This document shows positions 43,472 to 52,002 of a stretch of DNA of 64,000 bases, one piece after another. Source of the stretch: DASRIA01 sp963724065 (lineage in GTDB: Bacteria; Actinomycetota; Thermoleophilia; Solirubrobacterales; JBBDJG01); NCBI GenBank assembly GCA_963724065.1, contig CAVRTB010000001.1, forward strand, positions 496,001-560,000, given 5' to 3'. Each line of letters starts with the position of its first letter. The first letter of the stretch is position 1. The notes beneath the pieces were generated by a model, which saw only the letters and a program-made list of their open reading frames with translations, was not told the DNA's origin and searched no databases. The position numbers and the translations under genes are program-made.

Positions 43472-44518
43472 GTGCAGCAGGAGCAGACGGAGTGGGTGTC
43501 GGGGAAGCCCGCGTCCGAGGAGCGGCGGCTAGACCTGCCGCTGCCCAGCATCGACGACAAGGTCGCGCGCGGGAAGGACGGGTGGCTCTTCGTCGCGAAC
43601 GACTCGAACGACACGATGGGCCAGCACGCTGGTGAGCGGCTCCTTTCGGAGGAGCAGGTCGAGCAGTGGCGGCACCTGCTCGAGGCCCGCGCGGCCTGGC
43701 TGAGCGTCCAGGGCATTCCCTACTTCTTCATGATCGTTCCCGACGCGCACGCCGTGTACGCCGATATGCTCCCGGACGGCGTCGAGCAGGGAGCGACGAG
43801 GCCCGCGCTGCAGGTGCTCGACGACCTGCGCGAGCGCGATTCCTGGGCGCCGGTCCTGTATCCCTTGGACGAGCTGATCGCCGAGCGCGACCAGCTGGTC
43901 TATCCCAAGGCCGGGTCCCACTGGTCGGAGTACGGCGCGTTCGTGGGTTACCGGGCCCTGATGGCGCGGATGACGGAGCTGCTCCCGGTGCGCCGGCTCT
44001 CCCGGCGCGACATCCACCTCTCCTACGAGCGGCGCACGGGCGACCTGGGACGCAAGTTCGACCCGCCGGTCGTGTCCAGGTACGTGTACGTGGACGTGAT
44101 CGACCCGCAGTCCGACCTCGTGCACGACAACAGGGTCCGCAACCACGGCCGCGTGGTCGAGTTCAACGGGGACGCGAACAACGACCTCACCTGCCTCGTG
44201 CTGGGAGACTCCTTTGCCGTGCGGATGATGTCCCTGATCGCGGAGTCGTTTCGCCGCTGCTTCTGGGCGCACGCGTATTTCGACTACGAGCTGGTGAGCG
44301 AGCTGCGTCCCGACGTGGTGGTGACGATTGCGGGCGAGCGCGGCATGATCGTCGTCCAGAACGACGCCGAGCCCGGGCTGCGCCGGCTCGAGGCGCAAAA
44401 GCGCGCAACCGGCGACATGATGCCGCCGCGAAACACGCAGTCGCCGCGCATCAACAGCCGCCGGCCGTCCCGGGCGCCCCAGCGCTCCGCGACCACCGAC
44501 GCCGCGACCGAAGCGTGA
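43472..44518 (+). CDS. SGNH/AlgX-like (acetyltransferase-related) protein, copy 1
   Basis: 348 residues from GTG 43472. Family landmarks: GKDGWLFVANDSND, EQVEQWRHLLEARAAWL, YFFMIVPDAHAVYADMLPDG, the catalytic-type Ser in LVLGDSFAVRM and the His block YPKAGSHWSEYGAF. Relatives (AlgX/AlgJ) O-acetylate polysaccharides with a Ser-His-Asp triad, the Asp two residues before the His (usually D-x-HW). Here that position is Gly (GSHW), so activity may be altered. No signal peptide, so cytosolic, unlike AlgX. The C-terminal ~45 residues are disordered and Arg/Pro-rich. Confidence 0.82.
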   Translation: MQQEQTEWVSGKPASEERRLDLPLPSIDDKVARGKDGWLFVANDSNDTMGQHAGERLLSEEQVEQWRHLLEARAAWLSVQGIPYFFMIVPDAHAVYADMLPDGVEQGATRPALQVLDDLRERDSWAPVLYPLDELIAERDQLVYPKAGSHWSEYGAFVGYRALMARMTELLPVRRLSRRDIHLSYERRTGDLGRKFDPPVVSRYVYVDVIDPQSDLVHDNRVRNHGRVVEFNGDANNDLTCLVLGDSFAVRMMSLIAESFRRCFWAHAYFDYELVSELRPDVVVTIAGERGMIVVQNDAEPGLRRLEAQKRATGDMMPPRNTQSPRINSRRPSRAPQRSATTDAATEA

Positions 44519-45507
44519 GCGCGGACGCCACCGAACAGACATTCGACCTGCCGCCGCCGCTGCGGGACGGAAAGGTCGTCGAGGGTCGCAACGGGCGGCT
44601 CTTCCTCGCCAACGACGCCAACCGCGTGCTCGACCAGATCCGGGGGGAGGTCCGCTTCTCGCCGGAGCAGCTGCGCCAGTGGCGCCACCTGCTCGAGACC
44701 CGCAGCGCGTGGCTCGGGCAGCGGGGCGTTCTTCACTTCTTCCTGATCGCGCCGAACGCGCATTCCGTCTACCCGGACGATCTCCCGGAGAGCGTCGCAG
44801 CGGCGCCCGAGCGGCCCGTGGAGCAGCTGCTCGCGCATCTTGCCGCGCACGACTCGGACGTGCGGGCTCTCTACCCGGTCGACGTGCTCGCCGCCCACCG
44901 GGATGCGCACGTCTACGCTAAGACCGCGTCGCATTGGAGTGGGTTGGGTGCATTCCTCGCAGCCCGGGCGCTGCTCGAGGAGATCGCTCTGGAGCTGCCC
45001 GTCGACGTCCCGGCGCTGGACGCGTACGAGGCGGAGGAGCTCACCTACATCGGCGATCTCGGCGCCAAGCTGCGACCGCAGGCGACATCGACGTTCGTGC
45101 GCGTCAACGCGCGTGCCCCACGGGCGGTGCGTGTCGACGACAACCGCGTGCGCAACACCGGCCGCCGCATCCTCTACGAAGGAGACGGCTCCGCCGCCCA
45201 CGAGTGCCTCGTCTATGGAGACTCGTTCGCGATGCGTGTCCTCCCGTACCTGGCCGAGAGTTTCCGCCGCCTCACGTTCGTGCACATGCGCAACCTCGAT
45301 TTCGAGCTCGTGCGCGAGCTCGAGCCGGACGTCGTGGTCATGATCATGAACGAGCGGTTCCTGATTTCCGTGCCCGTCGACCTGCCGGGCGCGACGCAGG
45401 CGGAGACTGCCGCCGAGAAGATCGCCGCCGGCGATCTGCTGGGGCCGCATCGCCCGAACCGGGAGGCCCAGCCAATCTCCATCGAGGCATTGCTGCGGGA
45501 CCGGTGA
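44515..45507 (+). CDS. SGNH/AlgX-like protein, copy 2
   Basis: 330 residues from GTG 44515, overlapping the copy 1 stop (GTGA). The same motif order: GRNGRLFLANDANRV, RQWRHLLETRSAWL, LIAPNAHSVYPDDLP, LVYGDSFAMRVL and YAKTASHWSGLGAFLAA. The presumed catalytic Asp is Ala here (ASHW), so both copies lack it. Also without a signal peptide. Tandem duplication with moderate divergence; perhaps a hetero-complex. Confidence 0.82.
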   Translation: MSADATEQTFDLPPPLRDGKVVEGRNGRLFLANDANRVLDQIRGEVRFSPEQLRQWRHLLETRSAWLGQRGVLHFFLIAPNAHSVYPDDLPESVAAAPERPVEQLLAHLAAHDSDVRALYPVDVLAAHRDAHVYAKTASHWSGLGAFLAARALLEEIALELPVDVPALDAYEAEELTYIGDLGAKLRPQATSTFVRVNARAPRAVRVDDNRVRNTGRRILYEGDGSAAHECLVYGDSFAMRVLPYLAESFRRLTFVHMRNLDFELVRELEPDVVVMIMNERFLISVPVDLPGATQAETAAEKIAAGDLLGPHRPNREAQPISIEALLRDR

Positions 45508-45519
45508 CCACGGTCAGGG

Positions 45520-46185
45520 TCATCCGGCGGCTGCCTCGCGGACCAGGAGCCGCAGGTCGTGCGCCAGCGCCTCGGGCGTGAGGAAGTTCACCGGGAAGCC
45601 GACGCGCTGCCGTCCGCGAGCGTCGAGCAGCAGGACGTACGAGTTGTGCTCCTGCGCCTCGGTCTGGGGCGCGAAGCCGTACTCGCGCCAGACCGTCGCC
45701 AGCTCGCGGCGCGTGCCGAGCAGATAGTCGAGATACCCTCGCAGCCGGCGCTGGAGCAGGAACTCCTGCGCCGCGCCGGGCGTGTCGTTGGCGGGATCCA
45801 CGCTCAGGGCGAAGGCGCGGATGCGGTCGCGCTCGTCGCCTGAGAGGTCGTCGAGCGCGCCCCTGATCTGCTGCGCAGCGATCGGGCAGGTCTCATCGCA
45901 GGTGGCGTAGGTCGGGCTCAGGACGACGACCCGCCCGCGCAGGTCCGCGAGGTCGACGAGCTTGCCGTCCTGGTCGCGCAGGGCGAACTCTCCGGGCGGG
46001 GCCGGCGGTCGCGCGGCGCCCTTGAACGGAGAGCGGGGCCCCTCGACCCCGGCCGCGTTCACTTCCTCGACCACCGCCGCGGGGCCGTCGTCATGCCGCG
46101 CGCTGGCGGCGAGCGCGGCCAGCACCGCCGCGACCAGCGCGAGCAGCGCGATCACGACCAGCACGAGACGGGCGCGGGCGGACAT
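45520..46185 (-). CDS. SCO1/SenC-family copper chaperone
   Basis: 221 residues with one N-terminal membrane helix (LVLVVIALLALVAAVLAALAA) and an exported thioredoxin-like domain. The copper motif is CDETCP (CxxxC) and the distal His is in EHNSYVLLLD, both as in Sco proteins that load the Cu-A site of cytochrome oxidase. The DxxP-type strand (FALSVDPANDTPG) is kept. No oxidase gene is in the window. Confidence 0.92.
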   Translation of the reverse strand: MSARARLVLVVIALLALVAAVLAALAASARHDDGPAAVVEEVNAAGVEGPRSPFKGAARPPAPPGEFALRDQDGKLVDLADLRGRVVVLSPTYATCDETCPIAAQQIRGALDDLSGDERDRIRAFALSVDPANDTPGAAQEFLLQRRLRGYLDYLLGTRRELATVWREYGFAPQTEAQEHNSYVLLLDARGRQRVGFPVNFLTPEALAHDLRLLVREAAAG

Positions 46186-46215
46186 ACGCCTCAGGTCAGG
46201 CGGGCCGGGGGGCCA

Positions 46216-46842
46216 CTAGGGCTCGACCAGCCCTCGCCTGATCGCGTAGCGCACCAGCTCCACGCGATCGCGCATCCCGAGCTTCTGGAGCACCCGGGCG
46301 CGGTGCGATTCGACGGTCTTCTCGGAGAGGTGGAGGATCTCGGCGATCTCACGGTTCGTGTGCGCCTCCGCGATCAGCTTCACCACCTCCTGCTCGCGGG
46401 GGCTCAGTTCGGCCGGCTGGTCTCCGCGGTCGATGAAGTCGCGGATCAGGGCCTGCTGAGCCGTCGACGTCAGGAACGGCTCGCCCCTGCTCGCCGCGCG
46501 CACGGCGTCGACCAGGTCCTTGTCGGCCGCGCGCTTCAACACGTATCCCGCGGCGCCCGCGCGCAGCGCCTCGAACAGGTAGCGCTCGTCGTCATGCATC
46601 GAGAGGATCAGGATCTGCGTGGCGGGCGACTGCTGCTTGATTTCGTGGGTCGCCTGAAGGCCCGTCATGCGCGGCATCGACACGTCCAGCACAGCCACGT
46701 CGGGCTTGAGCCGCACCGCCTGCTCGAGTGCGTCGACACCGTCCTCCGCCTCGGCCACGACCTCCATGTCGGGCTGGCGGTCGAGCAGCAGCTTCACGCC
46801 GGAGCGCACGATGCCGTGATCGTCGGCGATCAGGATCCTCAC
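46216..46842 (-). CDS. NarL/LuxR-family response regulator
   Basis: 208 residues. Receiver domain with phosphorylated Asp in VAVLDVSMPRMTG and Lys in the LKRAADKD strand; DNA-binding GerE helix-turn-helix SPREQEVVKLIAEAHTNREIA at the end. GTG start overlaps the kinase stop (GTGA). Target genes not known; the palindrome at 47862-47877 before the kinase is a candidate site. Confidence 0.94.
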   Translation of the reverse strand: MRILIADDHGIVRSGVKLLLDRQPDMEVVAEAEDGVDALEQAVRLKPDVAVLDVSMPRMTGLQATHEIKQQSPATQILILSMHDDERYLFEALRAGAAGYVLKRAADKDLVDAVRAASRGEPFLTSTAQQALIRDFIDRGDQPAELSPREQEVVKLIAEAHTNREIAEILHLSEKTVESHRARVLQKLGMRDRVELVRYAIRRGLVEP

Positions 46843-47852
46843 GCTGCCTCCTGTGAGACGGCCGCGTCGGCCGTGCGCTCGCCGGCAGGCACCTCGAGCA
46901 CGACCGAGGTTCCCTTGCCCGGCCGTGAGTCGATCTCCAGGGTGCCCCCGACGAGCAGCGCGCGCTCACGCATCCCGGACAGGCCGAGCCCCTTCCCCTC
47001 CTCGGCGAAGGCGAAGCCGGTCCCGTTGTCGGACACCTCGAGCCGCACCCGCGAGTCACGCGGCTCGAGCGAGACCTCGACGCGCGACGCGCCGGAGTGC
47101 CGTGCCGCGTTGACGAGCGCCTCCTGGGCCACCCTGTAAACGACCACCTGGGCATCCGGCGAGAGCTCGCCGAGGCGGGGGTCGGCCCAGAAGCTCGCGG
47201 ATGCCCGGTCGCGCCGGTCGAAGTCACGCACGTGGGTCTTGAGCGCCGCCACGAGGCCGTGGTCGTCGAGCGCCGTCGGGCGCAGCTGACGCGCGAGGTC
47301 GAGCAACTCGCCCATCGCCTGGTCGGCCAGCCGCCGGACCTCGGCGAGCTGCGGCTGAAGCGCGGGCGGCGCGTCCTGCCCCGCGGCCTCGATGTTCAGG
47401 AGCAGCGCGGTGAGGGACTGGTTCACCTCGTCGTGCAGGTCGCGCGCGACACGCTTGCGCTCCTCCTCCTGCGCGCGCAGGACCTGCTGACCGGATTGCC
47501 GGCGCTCGTTCTCGAGGCGCTCGAGCATGCGGTTGAACGTGGCCGCCAGGCGCTGGATGTCGGTCGAGACGCCTGCCATCTCGGAATCGATCTCGAGTCT
47601 CCGGCCGGGCCGCGAGAGGTCGACTCGCTCCATCATCGCGAGCAACCGCTCGAACGGCTCGAACCGGCGCCTGAGCAGGAGGGTGTTGAGCAGGAAGGTG
47701 AGCAGCAGCGCCATCGCCAGGATCAAGAAGTGCCAGCGTTGGTCCTCGGCCGAGAAGTCGAATCCCCCGGCGAGGACCGTCACGAGGATGCCCGTGGTCA
47801 CCATCAGGAGGTTGAGGGCGAGGATCTGGCTGAGCAGGGACGGGCGCTTCAT
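46839..47852 (-). CDS. Sensor histidine kinase (HisKA_3 type), partner of the NarL regulator
   Basis: 337 residues. Two N-terminal membrane helices (ILALNLLMVTTGILVTVLAGG, FLILAMALLLTFLLNTLLL) with only a short extracytoplasmic loop, HAMP-like region, HisKA_3 phospho-His in ERKRVARDLHDEVNQSL, and HATPase motifs (ALVNAARHSGAS, DNGTGFAF, GLGLSGMRERA). Little outside loop suggests sensing in the membrane. Confidence 0.93.
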   Translation of the reverse strand: MKRPSLLSQILALNLLMVTTGILVTVLAGGFDFSAEDQRWHFLILAMALLLTFLLNTLLLRRRFEPFERLLAMMERVDLSRPGRRLEIDSEMAGVSTDIQRLAATFNRMLERLENERRQSGQQVLRAQEEERKRVARDLHDEVNQSLTALLLNIEAAGQDAPPALQPQLAEVRRLADQAMGELLDLARQLRPTALDDHGLVAALKTHVRDFDRRDRASASFWADPRLGELSPDAQVVVYRVAQEALVNAARHSGASRVEVSLEPRDSRVRLEVSDNGTGFAFAEEGKGLGLSGMRERALLVGGTLEIDSRPGKGTSVVLEVPAGERTADAAVSQEAA

Positions 47853-47861
47853 GGCTTGGCA

Positions 47862-47877
47862 ATGCCGCTGGCGGCAT
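47862..47877. promoter_or_regulatory. 7-2-7 palindrome upstream of the two-component operon
   Basis: ATGCCGC-TG-GCGGCAT, a perfect inverted repeat ten bases before the kinase ATG in the 154-base gap shared with htpX. NarL-type regulators bind heptamers in a 7-2-7 layout, so this may be an autoregulatory site; it would also sit on the leader of the kinase mRNA. Confidence 0.45.
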
Positions 47878-48006
47878 CATTGGGGTGGCGCCTGGGGAGA
47901 TTTCGGGTCCTCACCCCATAGGCATTCCGGCCTGCTTGGACGATACTCGCATGCGGCACGGTAGCCATCATCGGGCACATGAGGCCCTGAGTCAGCGGTT
48001 GGAGAA

Positions 48007-48855
48007 ATGAACCAAGCAACTCAAGCAAACTGGAAGGCAGGACTCCGCACCACGATCCTCCTGGCGACCCTCACGGGTCTCCTGGTCGGGATCGGCTACC
48101 TGATCGGTGGCCCGGGCACCGCGCTGACGTTCCTGTTCGTCGGTCTCGCGCTGAACCTCGTCATGTTCTGGTTCTCGGACAAGATCGCGCTGAAGATGAG
48201 CCGTGCGCAGCCGCTGTCCGAGGATGAGGCTCCGCGTCTGTACCAGATGGTGCGGGAGCTGTCCCACACGGCGGGCGTCCCGATGCCGCGTCTCTACATG
48301 ATTCCTGCAGACCAGCCAAACGCGTTTGCGACGGGACGCAGCCCGAAGCACTCCGCCGTCGCGGTCACGCGGGGCATCACCAAGCTGCTCAGCGAGACCG
48401 AATTGCGCGGCGTGATCGCCCATGAGCTGGCCCACATCCGCAACCGCGACGTGCTCATCCAGACCGTTGCGGCGGCGATCGGCGGCGCGATCACGTGGCT
48501 CGGATACGCGTTGCTCTTCATGGGCGACGACGAGAGCCCTCTCGGGCTCGTGGGCGCGCTCGCGATGGTGCTCCTGGCACCGATCGCGGCAACGATCATC
48601 CAGCTCGCGATCTCGCGCCAGCGCGAGTACGCCGCGGACGCCACCGGGGCGCAGATCAGCGGCAGCGCGAACGCGCTGGCCGACGCGCTCGAGCGCCTGG
48701 AGGCGGGCGCGAAGGCGATGCCGATGCAGGTCAACCAGGCCGCGGAGCCGCTCTACATCGTCAAGCCGTTCAGCGGCGGCGGCATGGCGGCCCTGTTCTC
48801 GACCCATCCCCCGATCGAGGAGCGGGTGCGCCGGCTGCGCGCGCTGGGCATCTAG
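48007..48855 (+). CDS. htpX: HtpX-like M48 membrane metalloprotease
   Basis: 282 residues; TTGGAGAA before ATG. Four membrane helices, two N-terminal and two after the active site. Zinc motif HELAHIRNRD, third ligand Glu in SRQREYAADATGA, and the C-terminal FSTHPPIEERVRRL. Membrane-protein quality control after stress. Divergent from the two-component operon, which might regulate it (inference). Confidence 0.95.
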   Translation: MNQATQANWKAGLRTTILLATLTGLLVGIGYLIGGPGTALTFLFVGLALNLVMFWFSDKIALKMSRAQPLSEDEAPRLYQMVRELSHTAGVPMPRLYMIPADQPNAFATGRSPKHSAVAVTRGITKLLSETELRGVIAHELAHIRNRDVLIQTVAAAIGGAITWLGYALLFMGDDESPLGLVGALAMVLLAPIAATIIQLAISRQREYAADATGAQISGSANALADALERLEAGAKAMPMQVNQAAEPLYIVKPFSGGGMAALFSTHPPIEERVRRLRALGI

Positions 48856-48910
48856 ACAACGACTTCACGTTCCGGGCTCCGCGGAGCTTCGGCAACATGA
48901 AGGGGGCTGT

Positions 48911-48946
48911 GGCGGCGGCGTCGAAAGGCGCCGCCGCCCTTTTTTT
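48911..48946 (+). terminator. Intrinsic terminator after htpX
   Basis: Ten-base perfect stem GGCGGCGGCG / CGCCGCCGCC with a nine-base loop, followed by seven T. One of the clearest terminators in the window. Confidence 0.88.
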
Positions 48947-49001
48947 GGCCTGGCGCCCACACGGGGCTGCCCGCCCGCCTGATTATTGAGCGCGAGCTCG
49001 C

Positions 49002-49033
49002 TGCTATATTTCCTAAAGGCAGTCGGAATTAGG
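49002..49033 (+). promoter_or_regulatory. Promoter of the moeZ-cysO-cysM-mec operon with inverted repeat
   Basis: Extended -10 (TGCTATATT, 49002-49010) in an A/T-rich stretch 58 bases before moeZ. Directly after it, CCTAA (49012-49016) and TTAGG (49029-49033) form an inverted repeat with a 12-base gap, a possible regulator site over the start of transcription. Confidence 0.45.
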
Positions 49034-49067
49034 GTAATTACGGCTCAATTGCGGAGATAGGGGCGAT

Positions 49068-50270
49068 ATGCGCTCAGGCAGCCAGGTGATCAAGGACATT
49101 CGCGCAAAGGTCAAGGAGGTAGACCCCTCCGAGGTCCAGGCGTTGCGATCGCGCAATGGGAGCGGGCACAACGGGTCCGCGCCACGGGACGTGGCGATCG
49201 TTGACGTGCGCGAGCAGCACGAGTGGGAGGCCGGGCACATTCCGGGCGCCGTGCACGTGCCGCGCGGGCACCTCGAGTCCCGGATCGAGGGCGTCGCCCC
49301 CGACCGCTCCCAGAAGATCGTGCTCTACTGCGCCTCCGGGCAGCGCTCGGCGCTCGCCGCGGACACGCTCGAGCAGCTCCTCGGCTACGAGGACGTCTCG
49401 TCGATGAACGGCGGCTTCACCCTTTGGAAGGACCGCGGCTACGACTTCGACAAGCCGATCTCGCTCACGCCGGAGCAGCGCGAGCGCTACTCGCGCCACC
49501 TCCTGATCCCCGAGGTCGGGCTCGTCGGCCAGCAGAAGCTGCTCGAGTCCAAGGTCCTGCTGATCGGCGCCGGCGGGCTCGGGTCCCCGTCCGCCCTCTA
49601 TCTCGCGGCGGCGGGCGTCGGGACGCTCGGCATCGTCGACAACGACGAGGTCGACCTCTCGAACCTCCAGCGTCAGGTGATCCACAACAACGAGCGGATC
49701 GGCATGCCCAAGGTCGAGTCCGCCAAGCGCACGATCGAGGCCCTGAATCCGGACGTGAACGTGATCCCGCATCCGATCCGCCTCGACAGCGACAACGTGC
49801 TCGACCTGATCCGCGACTACGACGTGATCGTCGACGGCGCCGACAACTTCCCGACCCGGTACCTGCTGAACGACGCCGCGGTGCGCGAACGCAAGCCGGT
49901 CGTGCACGCGTCGATCCTCGGGTTCGACGGGCAGCTCACGACCTTCGTCCCATACGAGGGCCCGTGCTACCGGTGCCTCTACCCGCAGCCGCCGCCCGCA
50001 GAGCTGGCGCCGTCGTGCGGCGCGAACGGCGTGCTCGGCGTGCTCCCCGGGATCATGGGGCTGCTGCAGGCCAACGAGGTCATCAAGCTGGTCATCGAGC
50101 AGGGTGAGCCGCTCGTCGGGCGCCTCCTGCTGTTCGAGGCGCTGTCGACGCAGTTCACGCAGCTCAAGGTGCGGCGCGACGTCGAGGGTTGCCCGACCTG
50201 CGGCGAGGGCGTCGACCTCGAGGACACCGAGTTCGAGGACTACGAGGCGCTCTGCGCGGCCGCGGGCTAG
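49068..50270 (+). CDS. MoeZ/MoeB-like adenylyltransferase with N-terminal rhodanese domain
   Basis: 400 residues. Residues 35-115 are a rhodanese (VDVREQHEWEAGHIPGA, active Cys in YCASGQRSALA). Residues 130-390 are an E1-like enzyme: RYSRHLLIPEVG, GAGGLGSPSALYLAAAG (ATP), VDGADNFPTRYLLND, and zinc CxxC pairs CYRC and CPTC. It adenylates the C-terminal Gly of the carrier CysO and loads sulfur. In mycobacterial MoeZ the rhodanese is C-terminal; here it is at the front. First gene of the cysteine operon. Confidence 0.93.
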   Translation: MRSGSQVIKDIRAKVKEVDPSEVQALRSRNGSGHNGSAPRDVAIVDVREQHEWEAGHIPGAVHVPRGHLESRIEGVAPDRSQKIVLYCASGQRSALAADTLEQLLGYEDVSSMNGGFTLWKDRGYDFDKPISLTPEQRERYSRHLLIPEVGLVGQQKLLESKVLLIGAGGLGSPSALYLAAAGVGTLGIVDNDEVDLSNLQRQVIHNNERIGMPKVESAKRTIEALNPDVNVIPHPIRLDSDNVLDLIRDYDVIVDGADNFPTRYLLNDAAVRERKPVVHASILGFDGQLTTFVPYEGPCYRCLYPQPPPAELAPSCGANGVLGVLPGIMGLLQANEVIKLVIEQGEPLVGRLLLFEALSTQFTQLKVRRDVEGCPTCGEGVDLEDTEFEDYEALCAAAG

Positions 50271-50295
50271 ACGATCATCTAGGGTTCGCTCGTCC

Positions 50296-50574
50296 ATGGC
50301 CACAGTGAAGATCCCACCGGTGCTGCGCCCTGCCGTGAACGGCTTGAGCGAGGTACACGTGGAGGGCGCGACCGTGGGCGACATCCTGAACGGGCTTGCG
50401 GGCCAGCATCCCGAGACGCGCGGTCAGCTGTTCGCCGATGACGGCGAGCTGAACCGCTTCGTCAACGTCTACGTCAACGATGAGGACGTGCGCGTGCAAG
50501 ACGGCCTGCGGACAGGCGTCGGCGCGGGCGACACCGTGGTGATCCTGCCCGCGATGGCAGGCGGGCGGCCCTAG
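50296..50574 (+). CDS. cysO: CysO sulfur-carrier protein (ubiquitin-like) ending GG-Arg-Pro
   Basis: 92 residues from ATG 50296. Beta-grasp carrier of MoaD/ThiS type; VKIPPVLRPAVNG, LNRFVNVYVNDEDVR and DTVVILPAMAGG match actinobacterial CysO. Its C-terminal Gly is made a thiocarboxylate that CysM uses. The chain does not stop at GG but has two more residues (GGRP), so it must be trimmed first; the JAMM protease encoded at 51601 is the obvious candidate. Confidence 0.9.
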   Translation: MATVKIPPVLRPAVNGLSEVHVEGATVGDILNGLAGQHPETRGQLFADDGELNRFVNVYVNDEDVRVQDGLRTGVGAGDTVVILPAMAGGRP

Positions 50575-50609
50575 CAGCGAAAACCGGGCTGACGGCGGGC
50601 CGCCCCGTC

Positions 50610-50615
50610 TATGCT
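50610..50615 (+). promoter_or_regulatory. Internal -10 box before cysM (leaderless)
   Basis: TATGCT ends six bases before ATG 50622 and no ribosome site is seen, so cysM may also be made from its own leaderless message. Confidence 0.45.
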
Positions 50616-50621
50616 TTCGGC

Positions 50622-51587
50622 ATGCTCGAAGCCAGGCCATTGCAGCCGCCGGGTAAGTGCTGTCCCGACGTGATCGGGGCGATCGGCGACACCCCGATCG
50701 TGGAGCTCAAGAAGCTCAGCCCGAAGCCGGGCGTCCGTCTCTTCGCCAAGCTCGAGTTCTACAGCCCGACGGGCTCCGTCAAGGACCGCGTCGCCAAGTC
50801 GATGATCGAGCGCGCGGAGGCCGAGGGCGCCGTCGCGCCGGGGCAGCGCATCCTCGAGCCCACGTCGGGCAACACCGGCATCTCGCTGGCGCTGATCTGC
50901 CGCCTCAAGGGCTATCCCTTCACCGCCGTGATGCCCGAGAACGTGACGTCCGAGCGCACGGATCTGCTGCGCATGCACGGCGCCGAGATCATCTACTCCG
51001 AGGGCTCGAAGGGGTCGAACGGAGCAGTCGAGCTGGCGCTCGACCTGGCCGAGAAGGACCCCAGCCTCTACATGCCTTACCAGTACGGCAACCAGGCAAA
51101 CCCTGACGCGCACTACCACGGCACGGCCGAGGAGATCATCAAGGACCTCGGCGACATCACCGCCTTCGTCGCCGGGCTCGGCACGGGCGGCACGCTGATG
51201 GGCAACGGCCGGCGGCTGAAGGAGCACGACCCCAGCACGAAGATCGTCGCCGCCGAGCCCCTCCAGGGGGAGGACGTGCAGGGACTGCGCTCGCTCGACG
51301 ACGGGTTCATCCCGCCGATCATCGACCTCTCCGTGCTCGACCGGAAGATCATCGTCACGAACCGCGACGGGATCATCTGGACGCGCAAGCTCTTCTTCGA
51401 GGAGGGGATCTTCGCCGGCGTCTCATCCGGCGCGATCGCCTCCGTCGCGGTCCGCATCGCCAACGAGCTCGACGAGGGCAATGTGGTGTTCCTCGTCGCG
51501 GACGACGGCAACAAGTACATGTCGGCCGGGCTGTGGACCAAGTCGCTGGACGAGCTGGAGGCGGTCGACTCCACCGTCTGGTGGTAG
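50622..51587 (+). CDS. cysM: CysM, CysO-dependent cysteine synthase
   Basis: 321 residues, PLP fold type II. PLP Lys in SPTGSVKDRVAKSM, TSGNTGISLAL, GLGTGGTLMGNGRRL and the C-terminal-half SSGAIAS. It joins O-phosphoserine with thiocarboxylated CysO, giving CysO-Cys. The partner genes moeZ, cysO and mec around it identify this pathway and not ordinary O-acetylserine sulfhydrylase. A C-terminal stretch ending STVWW may act as the lid that closes the site, as in mycobacterial CysM. Confidence 0.95.
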   Translation: MLEARPLQPPGKCCPDVIGAIGDTPIVELKKLSPKPGVRLFAKLEFYSPTGSVKDRVAKSMIERAEAEGAVAPGQRILEPTSGNTGISLALICRLKGYPFTAVMPENVTSERTDLLRMHGAEIIYSEGSKGSNGAVELALDLAEKDPSLYMPYQYGNQANPDAHYHGTAEEIIKDLGDITAFVAGLGTGGTLMGNGRRLKEHDPSTKIVAAEPLQGEDVQGLRSLDDGFIPPIIDLSVLDRKIIVTNRDGIIWTRKLFFEEGIFAGVSSGAIASVAVRIANELDEGNVVFLVADDGNKYMSAGLWTKSLDELEAVDSTVWW

Positions 51588-51600
51588 GCACCCTGCTCGC

Positions 51601-51996
51601 ATGCGCATCGCGGGCTCGCTCCTCGAGGAGATCGTGCAACACGCCCGGGCGGATGCCCCGGACGAGTGCTGCGGCATGTTCGGTATCGAGAACGGCGCGA
51701 TCGTCGCGGTCTATCCCACGGAGAACATCCATCACAGCCCGCAGCGCTTCGAGATCGACGGCCGCGACGTGATGCGGATCACGGGCGAGGTCGAGGATCG
51801 CGGCATGTCGCTCGGCCTCTACCACTCGCACACCATGAGCCGCGCCTACCCCTCGCAGACGGACGTCAACTTCGCCGAGCTGTGGCCCGGCGTCGTCTGG
51901 CTGATCGTTTCCCTCGAGGACTCCGCCGCGCCCGACGTGCGGACGTTCCTGATCGACGGGCCGAAGGTGAGCGAGGTCGACCTCACGGTCGAGTAG
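51601..51996 (+). CDS. mec: Mec, JAMM zinc protease releasing cysteine from CysO-Cys
   Basis: 131 residues. JAMM/MPN+ signature: Glu in PDECCGMFG, and GLYHSHTMSRAYPSQTDVNF giving His-x-His, Ser and Asp ligands for zinc. Cleaves CysO-Cys. It may also trim the Arg-Pro tail from pre-CysO, as QbsD does for QbsE in Pseudomonas (inference). Confidence 0.94.
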   Translation: MRIAGSLLEEIVQHARADAPDECCGMFGIENGAIVAVYPTENIHHSPQRFEIDGRDVMRITGEVEDRGMSLGLYHSHTMSRAYPSQTDVNFAELWPGVVWLIVSLEDSAAPDVRTFLIDGPKVSEVDLTVE

Positions 51997-52002
51997 ATCG
52001 AG

